From: Sporosarcina oncorhynchi
Lineage (GTDB): Bacteria; Bacillota; Bacilli; Bacillales_A; Planococcaceae
DNA length: 64,000 nt
NCBI RefSeq assembly: GCF_033304615.1
Contig: NZ_CP129118.1
Span: 2,042,001 to 2,106,000, forward strand
Reading direction: 5' to 3'
Both the position numbers and the translations under genes were made by a program. Under the pieces are notes generated by a model. It worked only from the letters and a program-made list of their open reading frames with translations, did not search any database and was not told the origin of the DNA. Shown here piece by piece: positions 17,326-28,285 of the stretch (its first letter is position 1; every line of letters starts with the position of its first letter).

Positions 17326-18198
17326 TCAACGTAACCACCCCACGTGGCGCATTTGTCTCGTAAAAACATCCATTGCGCCAGCCGAAACTTCTGTGTGTAA
17401 GTACTGAATGCCGAATTTGTTTGCAAGTGCCCTCATCTCAGCTTCATGTCTGACCTTTTTGTCATTATAGTCTTGGATCACGCGTCGCGTCATTGACACT
17501 TCAACAATTTCTTGTTTTTCTATATCAATTAACCGCATATCCCCCTCGTAATCTGGAAGTTCTTCTGACGGTGAATGAACTGTAATTAGACGGATATCTT
17601 TGCAAATGCCAGGTAGCCTTTTAAAAAGGGCTTCCCACTTACGAAGCTCCTCAAGTCCGTCCGTGATGATAAACAATACAGTGACAGCTTTTGGAATATG
17701 GCGCAGTGCAATTTCCGCAAATCCTGTGTCAACAGTTGGTTCTTCTAACTTCGAGATGAATTTCTTGAATGAAGCCCTGTGCAAAGCACCTTTTTTTCTA
17801 AAGAAATGATTCTGTTCTGCCGTCCAAGTGGAAAACGATACGGTATCTCCACTTTTCAAAGCGACCTGACCTAATCCGATGGCAAGTTGACGGGCAAACT
17901 TCCATTTCCCATCGGTTCCCATCGATTTCGTGGAATCTAAAAGTATATGTATCCGCATCTCCTGTTCATCGAGAAATTGTTTAATGAACGGTTTATCCGT
18001 ACGGGCAAATACATTCCAATCAATATGGCGCAAATCATCTCCAGGATGGTATTCACGGAAATCAGAGAAATCCAATGAGGTCCCTGTCTTGCTCGACCGA
18101 TGGGTTCCTTTATGCTGACCGAGGCGCCTCGACCTTGTCGAAATTGAAAGTGCGCCCAGTCTCTTCGTTAATCGATCTGGAAACAGTTCTTCTGCCAT
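17326..18198 (-). CDS. DUF58 protein, MoxR partner (soluble)
   Basis: A 290-aa protein without membrane helices. It contains the DUF58 core DFSDFREYHPGDDLRHIDWN near residue 45 with ARTDKPFIKQF after it, followed by a VWA-like fold with DSTKS at the MIDAS position. DUF58 proteins occur next to MoxR AAA+ ATPases and are thought to be their substrates or adaptors. Its ATG overlaps the moxR stop codon by one base (TGATG), indicating translational coupling. The second DUF58 protein of the window (34890-36098) is a longer, membrane-anchored type. Confidence 0.87.
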   Translation of the reverse strand: MAEELFPDRLTKRLGALSISTRSRRLGQHKGTHRSSKTGTSLDFSDFREYHPGDDLRHIDWNVFARTDKPFIKQFLDEQEMRIHILLDSTKSMGTDGKWKFARQLAIGLGQVALKSGDTVSFSTWTAEQNHFFRKKGALHRASFKKFISKLEEPTVDTGFAEIALRHIPKAVTVLFIITDGLEELRKWEALFKRLPGICKDIRLITVHSPSEELPDYEGDMRLIDIEKQEIVEVSMTRRVIQDYNDKKVRHEAEMRALANKFGIQYLHTEVSAGAMDVFTRQMRHVGWLR

Positions 18199-19190
18199 CA
18201 GATGGACACTCCCTGGCGGATCTCTTCCAATAATTTATCGATCAGCTGATCAACATCCACACCTTCCGCTTCTCCTTCATAATTGATAAGGATACGGTGT
18301 CTGAGTGCAGGCTTGGCAACTGTTTTAATATCCGCAATTGAAACATGAAACCGTCCTGCCATAAGAGCTCTGGCTTTCGCCAATCGGATGATTGATTGCA
18401 AGCCACGCGGTCCGCTGCCATATTGGACATATTGGCTCCACGCATCTCCTGTATCCGCTTTATGATGGGTCGCTGCCACAAGATCGACTGCATAATCCAT
18501 CATTTCATCCGCAATCACAACCGTTTTCGCCATTTCCTGTGCCTCAATAATGGTTGCCGTATCCATCACTTTTTGTATTGGTATGGAATTAGGACCTGTT
18601 GTTCTAATCATGATTTGCTTCAATTCTTCTTTAGTTGGATAAGGCAATAAGACTTTGCAAACAAAGCGGTCCATTTGTGCTTCAGGCAAAGGATAGGTAC
18701 CTTCCATTTCAATTGGATTCTGTGTAGCTAGCACGAAAAACGGTTTTGCCATCTTTCGTGTCTCACCTAAAACTGTCACCGTTTTCTCACCCATTGCTTC
18801 CAACAAAGCACTTTGTGTCTTTGGTGTTGCCCGGTTAATTTCATCCGCCAGAACCATTTGGCTAAAGATTGGTCCTTCTTTGAAAACAAACTTCTGAACG
18901 CCTTCAGGAGAACGTTCTAAAATACTTGTTCCTGTTATATCTGCAGGCATGAGATCGGGTGTGAACTGAATACGGGAAAAGGATAAATCCAATACTTCCG
19001 ATATCGTTCTAATCAACATCGTTTTACCCAATCCTGGAAGGCCTTCAAGCAATGCATGCCCATCAGCCAATATCGAGTAAATCGAGAATTCAACAGCTTC
19101 TTGCTGACCGACTATGAATTTTCCGATTTCGTTACGCACATCACCGAGCTTATTGCTCATTTCTTCAAATTGTTCAGGTGAAAATGACAT
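18198..19190 (-). CDS. MoxR-family AAA+ ATPase
   Basis: A 330-aa AAA+ ATPase. Walker A is GLPGLGKT near residue 53, Walker B is VLADEINRATPKTQSALLEAM near residue 114, and sensor 1 is VLATQNPIE. MoxR proteins act as chaperones that activate or assemble VWA-domain partners; such partners are encoded directly downstream. The ATG at 19190 was chosen over an upstream GTG because AGGAG is spaced 8 nt from it. It starts 25 nt after the Gly/Gln-rich protein gene. Confidence 0.92.
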   Translation of the reverse strand: MSFSPEQFEEMSNKLGDVRNEIGKFIVGQQEAVEFSIYSILADGHALLEGLPGLGKTMLIRTISEVLDLSFSRIQFTPDLMPADITGTSILERSPEGVQKFVFKEGPIFSQMVLADEINRATPKTQSALLEAMGEKTVTVLGETRKMAKPFFVLATQNPIEMEGTYPLPEAQMDRFVCKVLLPYPTKEELKQIMIRTTGPNSIPIQKVMDTATIIEAQEMAKTVVIADEMMDYAVDLVAATHHKADTGDAWSQYVQYGSGPRGLQSIIRLAKARALMAGRFHVSIADIKTVAKPALRHRILINYEGEAEGVDVDQLIDKLLEEIRQGVSI

Positions 19191-19215
19191 ATTCACATCT
19201 CCTATTAATAAATAA

Positions 19216-20670
<1,455 letters not shown>

Positions 20671-20683
20671 CCTCTGCACCTCC

Positions 20684-21526
20684 TCATTTCGATCGTTTCA
20701 TATTGACACGCAATTTCTTCACAGCAATGAAAATAGAAAAGACAGAAATCAATACATAAAATATCAAATAGCCGGCCCATATTGGAAAATCTATAAGTGT
20801 CATTTCATGTAATGACCGCTCCAATTCTGGCGATAAAAAAGTTGCGAACAGCACTGCCGGATTGATGGAAGCAAGGAAATGACCAATATAAGTGGGACTG
20901 ACAATCGTTCCCATTTGATTGAACATTTTCACCTGTAAAACAATAATAAACAGAAAACCTGTTACTACAGAAAAGAACAGCATTGTACCATATGTCGCGA
21001 TCATTGATACAATTGTTCTTCTAATTAACGTTGAAAACATGACGCCTATACTTCCGATTGCCAGTAAAGTCACAAACAGGAAAAGTAGAATCTTCAGGAA
21101 GTCCCATGGTGAAATACCGCCAAACAAAAACACAAGACTATAGACTGGAAGTCCCGCGACAATTAGTAACAATAGAAAAGCCACTGAGGAGAGAAGCTTC
21201 CCTGAGATGATTTGAAAGGAACTTTGAGATGTCGTCAACAAAATCGGCAACGTCTGCTTCTCCCTTTCAGCACTTATGGAACCCGCTGTCAGACCAGGTG
21301 CGGTGAACAGAACTAATCCCAGCTGGATAAATGATAGGAAAGCAAATAGCACGAAACTTTGACTCGGCCTGAAATAAGAGTTCCCTTCAATACTAACTGT
21401 CAGGAATATATAACCAAATACAAAAACGCACATAGCCAATAAGAAGAACAAAATTCCATTGAATCCTTTAAATGAACGGAATCTTAACTTCAACTCTTTT
21501 GAAAGAACCGGATTGTTAAAACTCAT
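20684..21526 (-). CDS. ABC-2 type transporter permease
   Basis: A 280-aa protein with about six membrane helices (for example LLFTAPGLTAGSISAEREKQT in the first loop). The SAEREKQTLPILLTT element is characteristic of the coupling region of ABC-2/NosY-like permeases. Paired with the ATPase gene 2 nt upstream, it would form one transporter, probably an exporter or an envelope-remodelling ABC system. Substrate unknown. Part of the 24869-12970 operon; the next gene begins 13 nt downstream. Confidence 0.85.
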   Translation of the reverse strand: MSFNNPVLSKELKLRFRSFKGFNGILFFLLAMCVFVFGYIFLTVSIEGNSYFRPSQSFVLFAFLSFIQLGLVLFTAPGLTAGSISAEREKQTLPILLTTSQSSFQIISGKLLSSVAFLLLLIVAGLPVYSLVFLFGGISPWDFLKILLFLFVTLLAIGSIGVMFSTLIRRTIVSMIATYGTMLFFSVVTGFLFIIVLQVKMFNQMGTIVSPTYIGHFLASINPAVLFATFLSPELERSLHEMTLIDFPIWAGYLIFYVLISVFSIFIAVKKLRVNMKRSK

Positions 21527-21528
21527 AT

Positions 21529-22455
21529 TCAGTCGGCCCCTTTCGTAATTTCCATGAAGATGTCTTCGAGATCTGTAACATGTTCCATAAAGGACACAAT
21601 CGGTAAATCCAGAAGCATCGCACTTTTTAGCATGTTGACCTGTTGTTCTTCTGAACCTTTATACATGAATGTCAGCTCGTCGTCAGAAATGATTTCAATA
21701 TTTGTGACAAATGGTTGCTCTTCAAAAAATCCAACATTTCGAGTTGCGTTGCCTGCTAAACGGACAGTGATCGCTTTTTCACCTTGCAATTTTTTCTGTA
21801 TTTCCGCAACCGATCCGTGCGCAATGAGTTTTCCATTATCAATGACGCCAATCTCATCACACATCTCAGCCAACTCCGGAAGGATATGGGAAGAAATCAA
21901 AATGGTCTTTCCCATGCCTTTAAGTGTCTTCAAAATATCACGCATTTCAACTCTGGCTCGCGGATCCAGACCTGAAGCCGGCTCATCCAAAATCAGAACT
22001 TTCGGATCATGTATAAGACTTCTTGCCAAACATAAACGCTGTTTCATCCCTCTGGATAACAAATCCACATAGGCGTATCGTTTATGTGTCAGATTAACCA
22101 ATTCAAGTAATTGAGGAATCAGTTTTTGACGTTCTGCTTCGGGAATTCCGTAACTTGCACCATAGAAATCCAAGTATTCATCGGCTTTCAACTGATCGTA
22201 CACACCAAAAAAGTCTGGCATATAACCAATCATTCCCCTTACTTCGGCAGGCTTCTCCCTGACACTTATGCCATTAATCAGCACTTCTCCAGAAGTCGCC
22301 TGCAATAAGGTAGATAGAATAAGAAATGTCGTCGACTTCCCTGCTCCGTTCGCTCCGACAAAACCAAAAACCGTACCTTCTTCTAATGTTAAATTTAAAT
22401 TGTCAAGTGCAGTGAACTGCCCATACTTTTTCGTTAACCCAGTTATTTCAATCAT
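21529..22455 (-). CDS. ABC transporter ATPase
   Basis: A 308-aa ABC ATPase. Walker A is GANGAGKST near residue 35, the signature is LSRGMKQRL near residue 134, Walker B is VLILDEPASGLD near residue 155, and the switch His follows in SSHILPEL. The C-terminal extension of about 90 residues resembles that of NatA/YhbG-like exporter ATPases. Its ATG overlaps the stop of the upstream 805-aa protein gene by 4 nt and the permease gene follows after 2 nt, so the three are translated as a unit. Confidence 0.9.
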   Translation of the reverse strand: MIEITGLTKKYGQFTALDNLNLTLEEGTVFGFVGANGAGKSTTFLILSTLLQATSGEVLINGISVREKPAEVRGMIGYMPDFFGVYDQLKADEYLDFYGASYGIPEAERQKLIPQLLELVNLTHKRYAYVDLLSRGMKQRLCLARSLIHDPKVLILDEPASGLDPRARVEMRDILKTLKGMGKTILISSHILPELAEMCDEIGVIDNGKLIAHGSVAEIQKKLQGEKAITVRLAGNATRNVGFFEEQPFVTNIEIISDDELTFMYKGSEEQQVNMLKSAMLLDLPIVSFMEHVTDLEDIFMEITKGAD

Positions 22456-24869
22456 TTTTTCACCTCACCATGGATATTGATTTCAGGGGGATACGCTTCA
22501 TTTCCATATTGATTATCATTGAACACTAGCCGTAAACTAATCGTTCCATCATCTGTCACATAAGGTGTAGCTTCGTCAATTGTTAATTTCCTTTCGGATT
22601 CGAGTGGTTCGAATACACCTGTCGAATGGTTTAAAATACTAAGATCATACATTGTTTTTTGAATTTTAGAGATGTCGATTGATTTCCATTTCGAGACTTG
22701 TTTCAAGAATTCTTCTGGGACAGTCCACGTCTGAACATAGACATCTTCATCAAAATAATAAATATCGGCTTGATAACCTGAAGGATGTGCTTGTAAGTTA
22801 TTCTTTTCAGAAATTAAATTCATAGTCATCATTTCTGGACTGATTGTCATATCGCCAGTAAATTCAACAATCGGACTGAAGGCTTGTGAAATCATCGTTA
22901 AAGAATCGATTGACGCTTTTGCACCTTTCATGTCAATTGGCGCAACTTGTGAATCTGTATAACCAATAATCGTTGGTTTAGGATGATTGTTCATATTGTT
23001 TCCTGAAAAATTAATCAAACTTTCTTTTCTCATCTTCAACAAATCATCTGTTGAAGATGGACCCTGTCCCATATACGATGAATTCGTCGGTTGCTTTCTT
23101 AAAAGTGTTGATGTTTTTAATGTTTCATCCACTTTGATTGTTTCACCTGGACCAAGATCTCCGAGAACAATTTGCTTCGTACCCGACCAAATTGATACAT
23201 CTTTTAGTTGGAATGGGAAATTGTTCGTAATTTCACCTGTCAAATTTTTATCTTTCACTGTCAGATCTACCTTATACGTTCCAACACTGTCCAAAGTTGC
23301 TTGCCCATATACTGTTGCCACATTCCAATAACCGACATCGCGTAAGTGTAAGTTCGAACCCGCCGCATCTCTTTCTATAATCGCTTTTGCATGAGCGTTT
23401 GACCCCATTTGTGAAGGCCCAAACAACCCAGATGAGTACGGGGTATGTGTCGTTAAATTTACCCCTTTTGGCACAGTGAATACAAAATCCCCTGCTTTGT
23501 TCGTCAACACAGATTCAACAAAATAGCCCGAAAGCGTTCCATCCTGATCTACATCAAAAACAGATGTCTGTTGAAGCTGTGCTTTACCGATTCGATCTTT
23601 TGCACCGTAGGCAAAAATGAAAATAGAAACGGTTAACGCGAGGGCAGGTATAATCCACCACGCGTGTTCTCTTTTGTCTTTCTTTTTCAAGACAAAATAC
23701 AGCACAGGTATAATTAATAGGATATAAAAAATAATAATTCCAAATATGAAAGGTGCAGACACTTTAAATGATGGAAATAGTTCATTTGAGCTTCCGATTG
23801 TCCATGACAATGCATCCATCGGTTCATCACTATACGGAGTTATCCCCGATGAAAGTAGTAGCTGATCACCTGCATCAATCAATTTACTCCAAACTTTCGA
23901 TGCTCCTGACATTTTTGAAAACGGCTCATCACCTAATGAAAAAGAGGTTTGAATGACAAATCCTTTGCCTAACTGCTTGGACGCTGCTAGTATATCTGTT
24001 CCCGACGTATAGATGATATGCCCACCATCGTTTATCGTTGCTTTGGCAATCGTCACTTCCTTATCGAAAGTTTCACCACTTATCCATTGGTTGAATACAT
24101 CTCCGCTCACGGTCGTCCGTTCACCAAGCTCAAGTGGAAGTGAATCGGAGAAAACGCCGGTTTCTGCCAAAACATGATCTGAACCTCCAACAATGAGCAT
24201 GCCGCCCGCACGTACCCAATTATGCAAAGCCTCTTGTGCATCCACGGACAAATCAGCAATCGGATATTCATCAACGACGATTATATCCGTTGGCCCCCAC
24301 CCTGCAGCTTCATCTGGCACTTTGACTGACGTAATCTTTGAGGCATCGATCAATTGCAAGCTTCCGTAGTTTGACAATCTAGCACCTTTTACTAGTGATA
24401 CCCGATCGATATTATCAGTAAATGCGGTCATAATTTTCGTGTCCTCATGATACATCGCTACAGAAATTTGCTGGGAACCTTTATGACTAATCTCTTTTCC
24501 GTTCTTCCATCCACCTTCATAAAAGTAGATCGATTTCGAGTTCATGCCGTACATATTGTAATCAAACATTTTCGGAACGATAAACGTGACCGTTTTAGTC
24601 TCCCCTGCACCCAGATCCAACGGAAAAACTTCGCCCACACCCGAATCATATGACTGCTGCGTATCGATGACCATATCTCCGCTGAATGTGGAGGTCCCTT
24701 TGTTCTCAATTTCCACTGTGATTGGCGCGCCTTTTCCATACTTTGCTTTGCCATCAAATCCGGCAGTCACTTTCACGTTCAGTTCTGAAGCAGCTGAAAC
24801 GTGGACATTCGGCAGGAATAAACAAACAGCAAACAAGGCGATAAGTATTCCCAATGGTTTCTTCCACAT
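22452..24869 (-). CDS. Exported/membrane protein of unknown function, first gene of ABC-MoxR operon
   Basis: An 805-aa protein with a clear signal peptide ending near VHVSAAS (residues 1-27). A beta-rich CARDB-like domain follows (about 30-100, PITVEIENKGTSTFSGDMVI), then a glutamine-amidotransferase-like region (about 190-310, IIVVDEY, WVRAGGMLIVGGSDH). Two helices (about 371-394 and 404-423) precede a long extracytoplasmic C-terminal part. The layout parallels that of the VWA proteins at the other end of the operon but without a MIDAS. Adjacent ATPase and permease genes suggest it is the receptor or an accessory of the ABC transporter. No family I can name with certainty. Confidence 0.75.
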   Translation of the reverse strand: MWKKPLGILIALFAVCLFLPNVHVSAASELNVKVTAGFDGKAKYGKGAPITVEIENKGTSTFSGDMVIDTQQSYDSGVGEVFPLDLGAGETKTVTFIVPKMFDYNMYGMNSKSIYFYEGGWKNGKEISHKGSQQISVAMYHEDTKIMTAFTDNIDRVSLVKGARLSNYGSLQLIDASKITSVKVPDEAAGWGPTDIIVVDEYPIADLSVDAQEALHNWVRAGGMLIVGGSDHVLAETGVFSDSLPLELGERTTVSGDVFNQWISGETFDKEVTIAKATINDGGHIIYTSGTDILAASKQLGKGFVIQTSFSLGDEPFSKMSGASKVWSKLIDAGDQLLLSSGITPYSDEPMDALSWTIGSSNELFPSFKVSAPFIFGIIIFYILLIIPVLYFVLKKKDKREHAWWIIPALALTVSIFIFAYGAKDRIGKAQLQQTSVFDVDQDGTLSGYFVESVLTNKAGDFVFTVPKGVNLTTHTPYSSGLFGPSQMGSNAHAKAIIERDAAGSNLHLRDVGYWNVATVYGQATLDSVGTYKVDLTVKDKNLTGEITNNFPFQLKDVSIWSGTKQIVLGDLGPGETIKVDETLKTSTLLRKQPTNSSYMGQGPSSTDDLLKMRKESLINFSGNNMNNHPKPTIIGYTDSQVAPIDMKGAKASIDSLTMISQAFSPIVEFTGDMTISPEMMTMNLISEKNNLQAHPSGYQADIYYFDEDVYVQTWTVPEEFLKQVSKWKSIDISKIQKTMYDLSILNHSTGVFEPLESERKLTIDEATPYVTDDGTISLRLVFNDNQYGNEAYPPEINIHGEVKK

Positions 24870-24951
24870 AATCCAATCCCCCTAATGGCTTTAGCCAGTG
24901 TTCTATAAACCTTACTTAATTAGTACGTTACGTAGAAAGCAAAGTTCCGTC

Positions 24952-25842
24952 TTATTCAGATTCTTTTCTTAATTTTTCTGCATATATATTGACGACCTCT
25001 GTAAAAGCGCTCACTTGTTTCAATGCAAAGGTCGATTCATATCCGATGAGCCAAGTATCACGTGTCAGTTCAAATTCCTCTTCGCTGTTTAGTAACGGTA
25101 TTTTGTTCACCTTCTCATCTCCCGCCAATGTGATATTAGGAAGAATTGCATATCCAATACCGTTTAAGGCTAACTGTTTACATGTTTCAATCTGATCGAC
25201 GGTAATTTGTCTGCCAGGATACTGTGAAAAATGTCGTTGCCACCAACGTTGAATTTCCATGTAGTAATTAGAGTCACTTTTAAACTGTATAAATGGACGT
25301 TCAGTATGCTTCAATTCATCAATAGACGTAATTTCTTGGTCGACTAGATATAACCGATCTCTGAACAAATAGGTCTTCTTGCTTTTCCAATCTACCTGGC
25401 CACGTACGATGCCTACGTGTGCTTCGCCTTCATACAATGCTTTCATGATTTCAGAACTCCAACCAGTCATCAATGAAATTTTTGCATCGGGATATCTTCT
25501 CACAAACTCTTTCAGCACTTGTGGTAACCACGTCTGTCCGATAATAGAAGCGCAGGCGATTTTAAGCGTTCCATGCACTTTATCTGCAAGGGATGCAATC
25601 ATTTCAACCGTTTCCTCTTTTCGCAGTATGGTCTCCCTTGCATAGGTAATGACCAATTCGCCTGCCGGGGTAGGTTCGAGTCCTTTCTGTGAGCGAATGA
25701 ACAGAAGGGAACCCCACTCTTTTTCAATCGTCTGCAGTCTTTGTGATAATGCGGGCTGGGACAAAAATAATCGTTCCGAGGCCTTCCGCATATTCCCTTC
25801 TTCCGCCAATGCTTTAATAATTTCCAGTTCAGTTGTCGTCAT
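24952..25842 (-). CDS. LysR-family transcriptional regulator
   Basis: A 296-aa protein with an N-terminal winged helix (EEGNMRKASERLFLSQPALSQRLQTIEKEWG, residues about 15-45) and a LysR substrate-binding domain from about 90 (HGTLKIACASIIGQTWLPQVLKEF). Its start overlaps the end of the MFS exporter gene by 14 nt, so the two are probably co-transcribed with the exporter first. That order is unusual for LysR regulators, which are more often divergent from their target. The likely role is control of the exporter; the inducer is unknown. Confidence 0.88.
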   Translation of the reverse strand: MTTTELEIIKALAEEGNMRKASERLFLSQPALSQRLQTIEKEWGSLLFIRSQKGLEPTPAGELVITYARETILRKEETVEMIASLADKVHGTLKIACASIIGQTWLPQVLKEFVRRYPDAKISLMTGWSSEIMKALYEGEAHVGIVRGQVDWKSKKTYLFRDRLYLVDQEITSIDELKHTERPFIQFKSDSNYYMEIQRWWQRHFSQYPGRQITVDQIETCKQLALNGIGYAILPNITLAGDEKVNKIPLLNSEEEFELTRDTWLIGYESTFALKQVSAFTEVVNIYAEKLRKESE

Positions 25843-27316
25843 GTTGAATCACCCTTCCTTTTGGAATACGCAAAATGAGAAGGAGGCTGATGATAGCGAA
25901 AAGCAATACAGTCAGATACACCCATTGTAATGAGCTGTCAAGCGCAGTCTGTAACACTTCCAACTTTTGCACGCCTACCTTCTCTCTGGATTCCATAGTC
26001 ATTAACGAATTAATATTGTCCACGGTATAATCAAGACCTTCTTTTTTAAATATCGATAGCAATGACGCATTCAATACCGCTCCAAAAATTGCGGCACCGA
26101 CCGTATTTCCAAAGTTTCGCATGAACATATTAGCAGCCGTCGCAGCTCCCCTCCGCTCCCTGCGCACAGCCCCTTGAATTGTCACGATGAACGATGTGCT
26201 CGTCAGACCCATTCCTACACCAATGAAAAAGCTCGAAAATGCTGCCCATAATGGACCGGAACTTCCATTCATGAATACGAACAACAACGAACCGATCACA
26301 AGAGACAGTCCACCTGCAAAGGAAACCGTAAAAGTGCCAAACCTAATTAAAAGATGTCCTGCTATAGAAGACGCAATCGGCCAACCGATGGACATTGCCG
26401 TTAATGTAAATCCTGCTATAATAGCCGGTTGCTCCATTACACCAGTGACAAATGTCGGCAAATAGGAGGAAACGCCAATTAGAATGACTCCAGTTGTCAA
26501 TGAAACAAGATTCGCATAAAAGATCACTGGATTTTTCCATATTGCAAAAGGCATCATCGGATCTTCTGCTCTTTTTTCAACAAAGATAAAGAGGCTGAAT
26601 AACGAAATACTTAGAATTAGGAGAACGAAACTCACTCCTGATAAGCGTTCAAAAGACTGTCCACCCTCTACCAACCAATAAAGCAGTCCGGATAAAGATA
26701 CCATCAATAATGCAGCCCCTTTTATATCGATAGACACCTTTCGTTCGATTTTCGGCTCATGAAGGAAAAAGAACACGCCCGCCATCGCTAAAAGACCTAA
26801 GGGGACATTGACCCAAAAAACATATTTCCAATCCATATACTGGACAATCAAACCACCAATTACAGGACCTGAAACGGCAGAAATTCCCCATACACTGGAC
26901 AGATACCCTTGAATTTTCGCCCGTTCTTCTGTCGAATAAATATCTCCAACAATTGTCGTTGCAATCGGCATGACAACTCCTGCTCCAAACCCTTGAATAA
27001 GTCTAAAGAGGATCAACATTTCCATCGATGTGGAGAATCCGCACAGAATCGATCCAATCAAAAAAATAGTTAAACCAAAGAAAAATACGGGTTTGCGACC
27101 GAACACATCTGCCAACTTACCATATATTAAGACCGTCACAGTGCTCATAAGTAAGTATGAAGAAAAAATCCAACTATATCTAGAAAAACCGCCAAGCTCT
27201 GCAGCGATTGCAGGCATTGCCGTTGAAACGATCGTTGCTTCTACCGCTCCGACAAACATTGCAAGCATGACAGCTATGAGGACAAGTGTGCGCTTCGTCT
27301 CCATTTGTTTTGTCAT
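25829..27316 (-). CDS. MFS multidrug exporter, 14-helix DHA2 (EmrB/QacA type)
   Basis: A 495-aa protein with about 14 helices. Motif A is GKLADVFGRKPVFFFG and motif C lies in helix 5 (GISAVSGPVIGGLIV). The N-terminus has the DHA2 pattern AVEATIVSTAMPAIAAELGG; the acidic residue in helix 1 is typical of drug/H+ antiporters. The ATG at 27316 is preferred, with GGGGAG 12 nt upstream; an ATG at 27340 is possible but has a poor ribosome site. A LysR gene overlaps its 3' end. Confidence 0.87.
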   Translation of the reverse strand: MTKQMETKRTLVLIAVMLAMFVGAVEATIVSTAMPAIAAELGGFSRYSWIFSSYLLMSTVTVLIYGKLADVFGRKPVFFFGLTIFLIGSILCGFSTSMEMLILFRLIQGFGAGVVMPIATTIVGDIYSTEERAKIQGYLSSVWGISAVSGPVIGGLIVQYMDWKYVFWVNVPLGLLAMAGVFFFLHEPKIERKVSIDIKGAALLMVSLSGLLYWLVEGGQSFERLSGVSFVLLILSISLFSLFIFVEKRAEDPMMPFAIWKNPVIFYANLVSLTTGVILIGVSSYLPTFVTGVMEQPAIIAGFTLTAMSIGWPIASSIAGHLLIRFGTFTVSFAGGLSLVIGSLLFVFMNGSSGPLWAAFSSFFIGVGMGLTSTSFIVTIQGAVRRERRGAATAANMFMRNFGNTVGAAIFGAVLNASLLSIFKKEGLDYTVDNINSLMTMESREKVGVQKLEVLQTALDSSLQWVYLTVLLFAIISLLLILRIPKGRVIQHDDN

Positions 27317-27360
27317 TGTCTTTATAGTCTCCCCTTTCATCTGATCCGTACGATATGTAA

Positions 27361-27390
27361 AATAGCAAAAGGCCCCTATCGGAGCCTTTC
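27361..27390 (-). terminator. Terminator of darB
   Basis: AAAGGCTCC pairs with GGGGCCTTT on the minus strand around a 4-nt loop, followed by TTTTGCTATTTT. It separates darB from the MFS-LysR unit. Confidence 0.75.
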
Positions 27391-27418
27391 AATAACTGGA
27401 CTTATCCGTCCAATAACA

Positions 27419-27856
27419 TTAATTTGTGTAGATATATTTCTTGAATTCCTTCAGCATGACTCTTCTCGTCAAAATGCCTGCAAATGTGCCATCTTCTTCT
27501 GTGACACATAGAAAAGTGTGATTAATAAGCAGGTCTAAACCTTTTTGGAATTTGTCTGTCGTTATTATGTGTGGGATGTCGGTCTGCATAATCTCATCGA
27601 CTCTCAAGTCTTCCAGACGTTCATATTCAATCCGTTCCATTCCTAAAATGGAATCTGTGATCATCCCTATTCCAAGTAACCCTTTTAGATGATTTTTTGC
27701 ATCAAGTACGGGAATTGCGGAATATCCGGTTTTTGTGAGGACGAGAAGGGCGTGTTCAGCATTGTTGCCAATTGTCACATGTGCTACTTTCTCTGCTGGA
27801 ATTATATAATCGGCTATCGGCACATGCAGAAAATCCCTGTTATTTACAGAAATCAT
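27419..27856 (-). CDS. darB: c-di-AMP receptor DarB/CbpB (CBS-domain protein YkuL)
   Basis: A 145-aa protein made of two CBS domains. The segment AEKVAHVTIGNNAEHALLVLTKTGYSAIPVLD is nearly identical to B. subtilis YkuL as I recall it. In B. subtilis DarB binds c-di-AMP and, when free, stimulates the (p)ppGpp synthetase Rel and pyruvate carboxylase, linking K+ status to metabolism. The ATG at 27856 follows GGAG by 9 nt; the longer upstream frame lacks a ribosome site. It is a single-gene unit with its own terminator. Confidence 0.92.
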   Translation of the reverse strand: MISVNNRDFLHVPIADYIIPAEKVAHVTIGNNAEHALLVLTKTGYSAIPVLDAKNHLKGLLGIGMITDSILGMERIEYERLEDLRVDEIMQTDIPHIITTDKFQKGLDLLINHTFLCVTEEDGTFAGILTRRVMLKEFKKYIYTN

Positions 27857-27953
27857 AAAGAATCGCTCCTTCAGTTCATAAGCTGTTATGAAACTCATAC
27901 AACTCTATCATATCATAAATGACACGGAACGGCTCACTGATTCACTGAACAAA

Positions 27954-27984
27954 CAAAAGAAAACCCCTTCTTATGCAGAAGAGG
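27954..27984 (-). terminator. Terminator of the 78-aa membrane protein gene
   Basis: CCTCTTCT pairs with AGAAGGGG on the minus strand around GCATA, followed by TTTTCTTTTG. The stem overlaps the last codons of the gene. Confidence 0.7.
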
Positions 27985-28207
27985 CCCAATAGTAAAAAAT
28001 CACAAATAATATGAACAAAGATGCAATCCCGATGACCCAAATGATTGGATTCACTGTAAATGGATGATCCTCGATTACTTCAGGAATACTTTGGTCTTTT
28101 TCATTGAGTCTGACGACAGGTGCATTCCAATTTCTAACCGACTTCCAAGCGATAACCGTAATTATTACAATGACGACCACTACGGGAATCGTCCATATGT
28201 CCATCAT
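27971..28207 (-). CDS. Small two-helix membrane protein, unknown function
   Basis: A 78-aa protein with one hydrophobic helix at residues 6-21 (TIPVVVVIVIITVIAW), a polar middle (NEKDQSIPEVIEDHPFTVNP) and a second helix at about 54-74. Both ends are hydrophobic and the central loop is acidic. AGGAGG lies 11 nt before the first of two adjacent ATGs. It sits between darB and fadH with its own terminator. I do not recognise the family. Confidence 0.7.
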   Translation of the reverse strand: MMDIWTIPVVVVIVIITVIAWKSVRNWNAPVVRLNEKDQSIPEVIEDHPFTVNPIIWVIGIASLFILFVIFYYWASSA

Positions 28208-28285
28208 AGTTCTGTCATCCTCCTAACCGTTGAATTACTAGTAGGATGGATAAGTTTACAGGATTAATACGCTAAAAGCTTAAAA

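Noticed and set aside
24870..24951. Promoter of the eight-gene operon
   Set aside because: The region must contain one, but no pair of hexamers at 16-18 bp is convincing, so it is not listed.
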